From NCBI GenBank assembly GCA_900547345.1, contig URGG01000080.1, positions 1-9,669 of the forward strand: a stretch of DNA of 9,669 nt, written 5' to 3'. Both the position numbers and the translations under genes were made by a program. This document shows positions 6,856 to 9,669 of the stretch, one piece after another (positions within the stretch are counted from its first letter, which is position 1; the number at the start of each line of letters is the position of its first letter). This DNA comes from an uncultured Collinsella sp. (GTDB taxonomy: Bacteria; Actinomycetota; Coriobacteriia; Coriobacteriales; Coriobacteriaceae). The notes beneath the pieces are model-generated. The model was not told the origin of the DNA. It did no database searches and saw only the letters and a program-made list of their open reading frames with translations.

Positions 6856-8238
6856 TTACAGAGACGCGATCGTTGCATTTGCGCACTTGAGCGTGCCGTC
6901 GGTGACCGTCAGCGCCACACCCTGGCCCTGCTTATTGCAGAAGCGCGCGTTAAGCGCAACATCATCGACAAAGATGGTCGCGATATCGTCGTCAACGACC
7001 AGGCGCACATGATGAGTGCCCTCGCCCTTAAAGAACAACGGACGCTCGAGGCCCATGTTGTTGACCTGGAACCACGGATACTGGGGGGCCGCCGTAAACT
7101 CGAGCTTGCCCTCACGCAGGTTGGCGCGGAACTCATAGGCAAGACCGGACTCGGCGTCCTCGGCAAGCTTCACCGAGAAGCCGGCAGCGTCACCGGCGAG
7201 CTCGATGTCGGCATCGAGCATATAGGTGGAACCGGCATCCGCGGCGAGCACCTGCTCGACCTTGCCCGACTCGCAGGAGAGCTCAAAGGCCTCGACTGCC
7301 TTAGCCTCGCCAAAGGCGCCAAGCATGCTGTCAGGAAGCTTGGTGCCGAGCGTTCCGTCGGCACGCTGAACGATCTCGAGGGGCATAAAGGTGCCACCCC
7401 ACAGGTAAGAGCTGGGATCGCCACCCTCGTCACGCGTAGGAACCCAACCAAAGAGAACGCGGCGCTCGCCATCAAATGCGGTACGCGCGGCATAGTACGC
7501 GCGGCCATCGAATGAATCGTCAGCAGGAGTGATCCAAGGACCGTTGATGGAGCGAGACATGCGGTAACGGGTCTTGTTGCCATCACTGTACTCGGAGAAC
7601 ACCAGATACCACCAGTCGCCCATCTTAAAGAGATCAGGCATCTCGAACATGGTGTAAAGGCCCGGATTCCACCAGTCGCCCTGGAACTCCCAGGTATCCA
7701 GGTCCTTGGAGGTGAACTTGACCAGACGCCCGGTCATCAGACGCTTGTCCTCGCCCACGCGCGTGCCGAGGATGAGCATGTACTCTTCGTTCTCCTCATC
7801 CCAAAGCACAAAGGGATCGCGCCAGTTGCGGTCATCGTAACCTTCCTGGGGCGGAAGCAGCGTCTCGGCGATGTTCTTCTCCCACTTGACGGCGTCGTCA
7901 CTCGTTGCGTGAAGAAGAACCTGCTTCATCAAGCGTGCGCGGACCTTATCGCGATTGCAACCAGTGTAGAGCGCATGGTACTTGTCGCCCACCTTAAACA
8001 CCGTGCCGGCATAAATGTACTGGTCGACTTCCTCGTCGCCGCCGCGCTCAAGGCTCTCGCCAAAGTCCTTGTAGTTGACGAAATCCTTGGTCGTAGCGAG
8101 TGCCCAGCCAAACGGCTCTCCGAAAGGTTCGGGGTTACGCGTGTCACGCTGATGATAGAGATAGAACGTGCCGTCCTCGCCGTACGGCATGATGTCGCCT
8201 ACCCAAATTCCCTCAGGCTGGTAATACACCTTGTGCAT
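6856..8238 (-). CDS. Divergent GH32-like glycoside hydrolase
   Basis: This 460-residue protein has the glycoside hydrolase family 32 layout but a rewritten first motif. Where the family has WxNDPNG, this protein reads WVGDIMPYG at 12-20, keeping Trp12 and the likely nucleophile Asp15 but losing Asn, Pro, Asn and Gly. The other blocks are present: NWRDPFVLWD at 138-147 and FEMPDLF at 198-204 (usual ECPDLF, Cys replaced by Met). A beta-sandwich-like region follows from about 315, ending in IFVDDVALNARF (422-433). No signal peptide is seen, so it is cytoplasmic. I chose the ATG at 8238 over a GTG at 8256 because AAGGA lies 8 nt before it. It is the first gene of the operon, directly behind the operator-promoter region. 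A fructose-containing sugar or sugar phosphate other than sucrose-6-phosphate is the likely substrate, but this is inference. It could also be non-catalytic. Confidence 0.82.
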   Translation of the reverse strand: MHKVYYQPEGIWVGDIMPYGEDGTFYLYHQRDTRNPEPFGEPFGWALATTKDFVNYKDFGESLERGGDEEVDQYIYAGTVFKVGDKYHALYTGCNRDKVRARLMKQVLLHATSDDAVKWEKNIAETLLPPQEGYDDRNWRDPFVLWDEENEEYMLILGTRVGEDKRLMTGRLVKFTSKDLDTWEFQGDWWNPGLYTMFEMPDLFKMGDWWYLVFSEYSDGNKTRYRMSRSINGPWITPADDSFDGRAYYAARTAFDGERRVLFGWVPTRDEGGDPSSYLWGGTFMPLEIVQRADGTLGTKLPDSMLGAFGEAKAVEAFELSCESGKVEQVLAADAGSTYMLDADIELAGDAAGFSVKLAEDAESGLAYEFRANLREGKLEFTAAPQYPWFQVNNMGLERPLFFKGEGTHHVRLVVDDDIATIFVDDVALNARFCNKQGQGVALTVTDGTLKCANATIASL

Positions 8239-8280
8239 CCGAGACTTCCTTTCCACGACATACTAACTCGGTACAATGGC

Positions 8281-8309
8281 AAGATATGTCAATCGTTTTC
8301 ATATGTCAA
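8281..8309 (-). promoter_or_regulatory. Operon promoter overlapped by operators
   Basis: On the minus strand a perfect -35 TTGACA (8304-8309) is followed after exactly 17 bp by TATCTT (8281-8286), a 4-of-6 match to TATAAT. It lies about 45-70 bp before the GH32-like start. Both hexamers fall within or beside the tandem operators, so bound repressor would block RNA polymerase. A second TTGACA at 8287-8292 lacks a good -10. Confidence 0.7.
8284..8301 (+). promoter_or_regulatory. Operator A, proximal tandem copy
   Basis: ATATGTCAATCGTTTTCA differs from operator B at one of 18 positions and abuts it with a 17-bp repeat period. It has the AANCGNTT core recognised by LacI-family proteins and overlaps the -10 region and spacer of the operon promoter. 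Confidence 0.75.
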
Positions 8310-8318
8310 ACGTTTTCA
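8301..8318 (+). promoter_or_regulatory. Operator B, distal tandem copy
   Basis: ATATGTCAAACGTTTTCA contains the palindromic centre AAACGTTT, and its complement supplies the -35 TTGACA of the operon promoter. It agrees with operators C and D at 15 of 18 positions each, making it the best consensus copy. Confidence 0.78.
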
Positions 8319-8350
8319 CACCAATACGTCTTTTCGCAGTTCCAGTCGTC

Positions 8351-8368
8351 GGCAAACGGTTGACATAT
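8351..8368 (-). promoter_or_regulatory. Operator C, inverted upstream copy
   Basis: On the minus strand this reads ATATGTCAACCGTTTGCC, matching operator B at 15 of 18 positions but in the opposite orientation. Its CG centre is 46 bp from that of operator B. It is upstream of the promoter on the transcribed side, where it could stabilise repression by looping or cooperative binding. Confidence 0.68.
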
Positions 8369-8421
8369 GCCGGTGAACGGTCATCAGAGGCGTTTGAGGA
8401 ATTCTTTTGGCACGGGGCGAA

Positions 8422-9432
8422 TTACGCGGTTTTGCCCTCGATAAGCTCAACGGGAAGCTTGATATTCGACTCGGGCTTTTCACCGTTAATAAGAGCAATG
8501 ATGGATTGCGCCGCGAGCTCTCCGATGCGATCGATATCTTGACGTACGGTTGTTAAGTCAGGCATAAACGTCATAGTGCGGCGGGCACCATCCGCGCCCA
8601 CGACCTTAATGTCGTCTGGAGCGCTCAAGCCGCGCTGCTTCATCACGTTGAGACAGATGGCCGCCATCGTATCGTCTCCCGCAAAGATGCCGTCAATATC
8701 GGGGTTCTCATCGAGGATCTTCGCAACGACCGCGCTCTTTTCGTCGTCGGGCTTAACGAACTCGACCTCACGGACAAGCGCGGGCAAACCGGCCTGCTCA
8801 ACAACATCGAGGTAGGCATCGGTACGCTTATTGGCAGGCATGCGCATGCGGCTATTGCTGCGCAGGCACAGGATGCGTGAACATCCGTCATCGATCAGGC
8901 GACGCGTGGCAAGTTCGCCGATGCTATAGCTGTCGCTCGCAATCTGAACAGAGGCTTCGCCAAGGTCGCAGTCGATACCAACCAGACTCAAGCCCATCTC
9001 GGCATACGCCTCGGCACCGATATTAAGCGAGTTGACGATGACGCCATCAACCATATTGCGTCGAAGCATGTCGATATAAGAGCGCTCAAGCTCGGGTCGA
9101 TTGGCGCTATTGCACAGCAGCATCTTAAAACCGTTTTCGGCCAGGGTATGCTCAATGACTTGAACCACTTGGGCATGAAACGGACTGCTGACATAGGGGA
9201 CGATCATACCGATAAGATTCAGGCGACCGTTGAGCATGGCACGGGCGATATCGTTGGGCGTATAGTTGATGCGCTTCATCGCGGCATGGACCTTATCGCG
9301 GGTCTCTTGGCTAATATAGCCGCGATTATTAAGCACGCGAGATACCGTAGTAGGCGAAACCCCCGCCACCGCTGCAACTTCCTTGATGCCAGGCTTAGCC
9401 GAATCCTTAGAACGAGCGCCCTCGCGAGCCAT
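8422..9432 (-). CDS. LacI-family transcriptional regulator of the sucrose locus
   Basis: This 336-residue DNA-binding protein is a LacI/GalR-family regulator. The N-terminal helix-turn-helix spans about 16-37 (IKEVAAVAGVSPTTVSRVLN). It is followed by YISQETRDKV and the hinge YTPNDIARAML at 57-67, which normally inserts at a central CG step. Residues from about 70 form the periplasmic-binding-protein-like effector domain, with GIFAGDDTMA and late VRQDI segments characteristic of the family. The ATG at 9432 is preferred over ATG codons at 9447 and 9453 because GGGGGAGGG (9437-9445) lies 4 nt upstream of it. The gene directly precedes the PTS operon, and matching operators flank it on both sides. 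It is therefore probably a local repressor that also controls itself, relieved by a sugar or sugar phosphate. The effector is not known from sequence. Confidence 0.92.
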   Translation of the reverse strand: MAREGARSKDSAKPGIKEVAAVAGVSPTTVSRVLNNRGYISQETRDKVHAAMKRINYTPNDIARAMLNGRLNLIGMIVPYVSSPFHAQVVQVIEHTLAENGFKMLLCNSANRPELERSYIDMLRRNMVDGVIVNSLNIGAEAYAEMGLSLVGIDCDLGEASVQIASDSYSIGELATRRLIDDGCSRILCLRSNSRMRMPANKRTDAYLDVVEQAGLPALVREVEFVKPDDEKSAVVAKILDENPDIDGIFAGDDTMAAICLNVMKQRGLSAPDDIKVVGADGARRTMTFMPDLTTVRQDIDRIGELAAQSIIALINGEKPESNIKLPVELIEGKTA

Positions 9433-9449
9433 AGCACCCTCCCCCATCA

Positions 9450-9467
9450 ACATGTCATACGTTTACA
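9450..9467 (+). promoter_or_regulatory. Operator D, regulator autoregulation site
   Basis: ACATGTCATACGTTTACA matches operator B at 15 of 18 positions. It ends 18 bp upstream of the regulator ATG. On the minus strand it overlaps TGTAAA (9462-9467), a possible -10 lying 18 bp after TTGTTG (9486-9491). Binding here would repress the regulator's own gene. Confidence 0.65.
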
Positions 9468-9541
9468 TACGAACAAAGCATACCCCAACAAGAGCGGGAA
9501 GACGGTAACAGTACAAGTAAGTAAACGACTCATCCAAATAA

Positions 9542-9668
9542 TTAGGAGAGTTCCGCCTAAAGGGTGACTACACAGGACCCCAGCCGGGGCTGTTTGGGCT
9601 ACCTCCCAAAACATTCCGCACTGATATCTTCTGTATTGAAGACGTCGATGATGCACCCGTATACCATT
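9542..9668 (+). other. Possible partial reading frame at right edge
   Basis: One plus-strand frame is open from a TAA at 9539-9541 to the window end, giving 42 codons that include GPQPGLFGLPPKTFRTDIF. It reads plausibly as protein but has no usual start codon, and its third positions are not as GC-rich as in the neighbouring genes. A second frame from GTG at 9564 is also open to the edge. A 6-bp hairpin (TTTGGG at 9593-9598, CCCAAA at 9605-9610) lies inside. It could be a gene remnant, a mobile-element end, or noncoding DNA. Confidence 0.15.
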
Positions 9669-9669
9669 G

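Noticed and set aside
8360..8388. Plus-strand TTGACA within operator C as a promoter
   Set aside because: No acceptable -10 follows at 16-18 bp and there is no plus-strand gene to drive; the hexamer is explained by the operator sequence.
9447..9656. 69-aa minus-strand ORF upstream of the regulator
   Set aside because: It overlaps the regulator start and operator D, has no clear ribosome site, and its hydrophobic part is short and not family-like.

Overview
This window looks like the chromosome of a saccharolytic, fermentative Gram-positive gut bacterium with moderately high GC. My best guess is a member of the Coriobacteriia, close to Collinsella. The basis is GC-rich third codon positions, a PTS sucrose locus next to a pyruvate formate-lyase activase and a DegV protein, and the general feel of the protein sequences. 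No rRNA or other taxonomic marker is present, so this placement is inference. All eight convincing genes lie on the minus strand, so they are transcribed from high to low coordinates.

Right half (about 9470 down to 3799): a compact sucrose/fructoside locus. In transcription order it holds a LacI-family regulator (8422-9432), a 183-bp control region, a divergent GH32-like protein (6856-8238), a PTS EIIBC permease of the sucrose type (5359-6810), and a canonical sucrose-6-phosphate hydrolase (3815-5257). The control region carries three 18-bp near-identical sites. Two are in tandem, 17 bp apart, over a -35/-10 promoter, and one is inverted. A fourth copy lies 18 bp upstream of the regulator's own start. 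The simplest model is a repressor that controls both the operon and itself. The permease would bring in sucrose as sucrose-6-phosphate, and the GH32 enzyme would split it into glucose-6-phosphate and fructose. A strong hairpin stands just before the hydrolase gene and may set its expression separately. The permease has no IIA domain and no fructokinase gene is present, so both must be supplied elsewhere.

Left half (about 3780 down to 1): four housekeeping genes, namely a DegV-family fatty-acid-binding protein (2684-3538), the pyruvate formate-lyase activating enzyme (1659-2477), MTA/SAH nucleosidase (793-1533) and the ribosome-assembly GTPase EngB/YsxC (163-753). The last two are 39 bp apart and probably co-transcribed. 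Downstream of degV is a striking G12-TTGT-C16 homopolymer hairpin, apparently an intrinsic terminator whose stem has expanded.

There is no sign of a phage, CRISPR array, complete IS element, tRNA or rRNA. The most unusual items are the divergent GH32-like protein with a rewritten nucleophile motif, the homopolymer terminator, the operator architecture, and LacI-type AANCGNTT cores that also occur upstream of pflA and, more weakly, degV.
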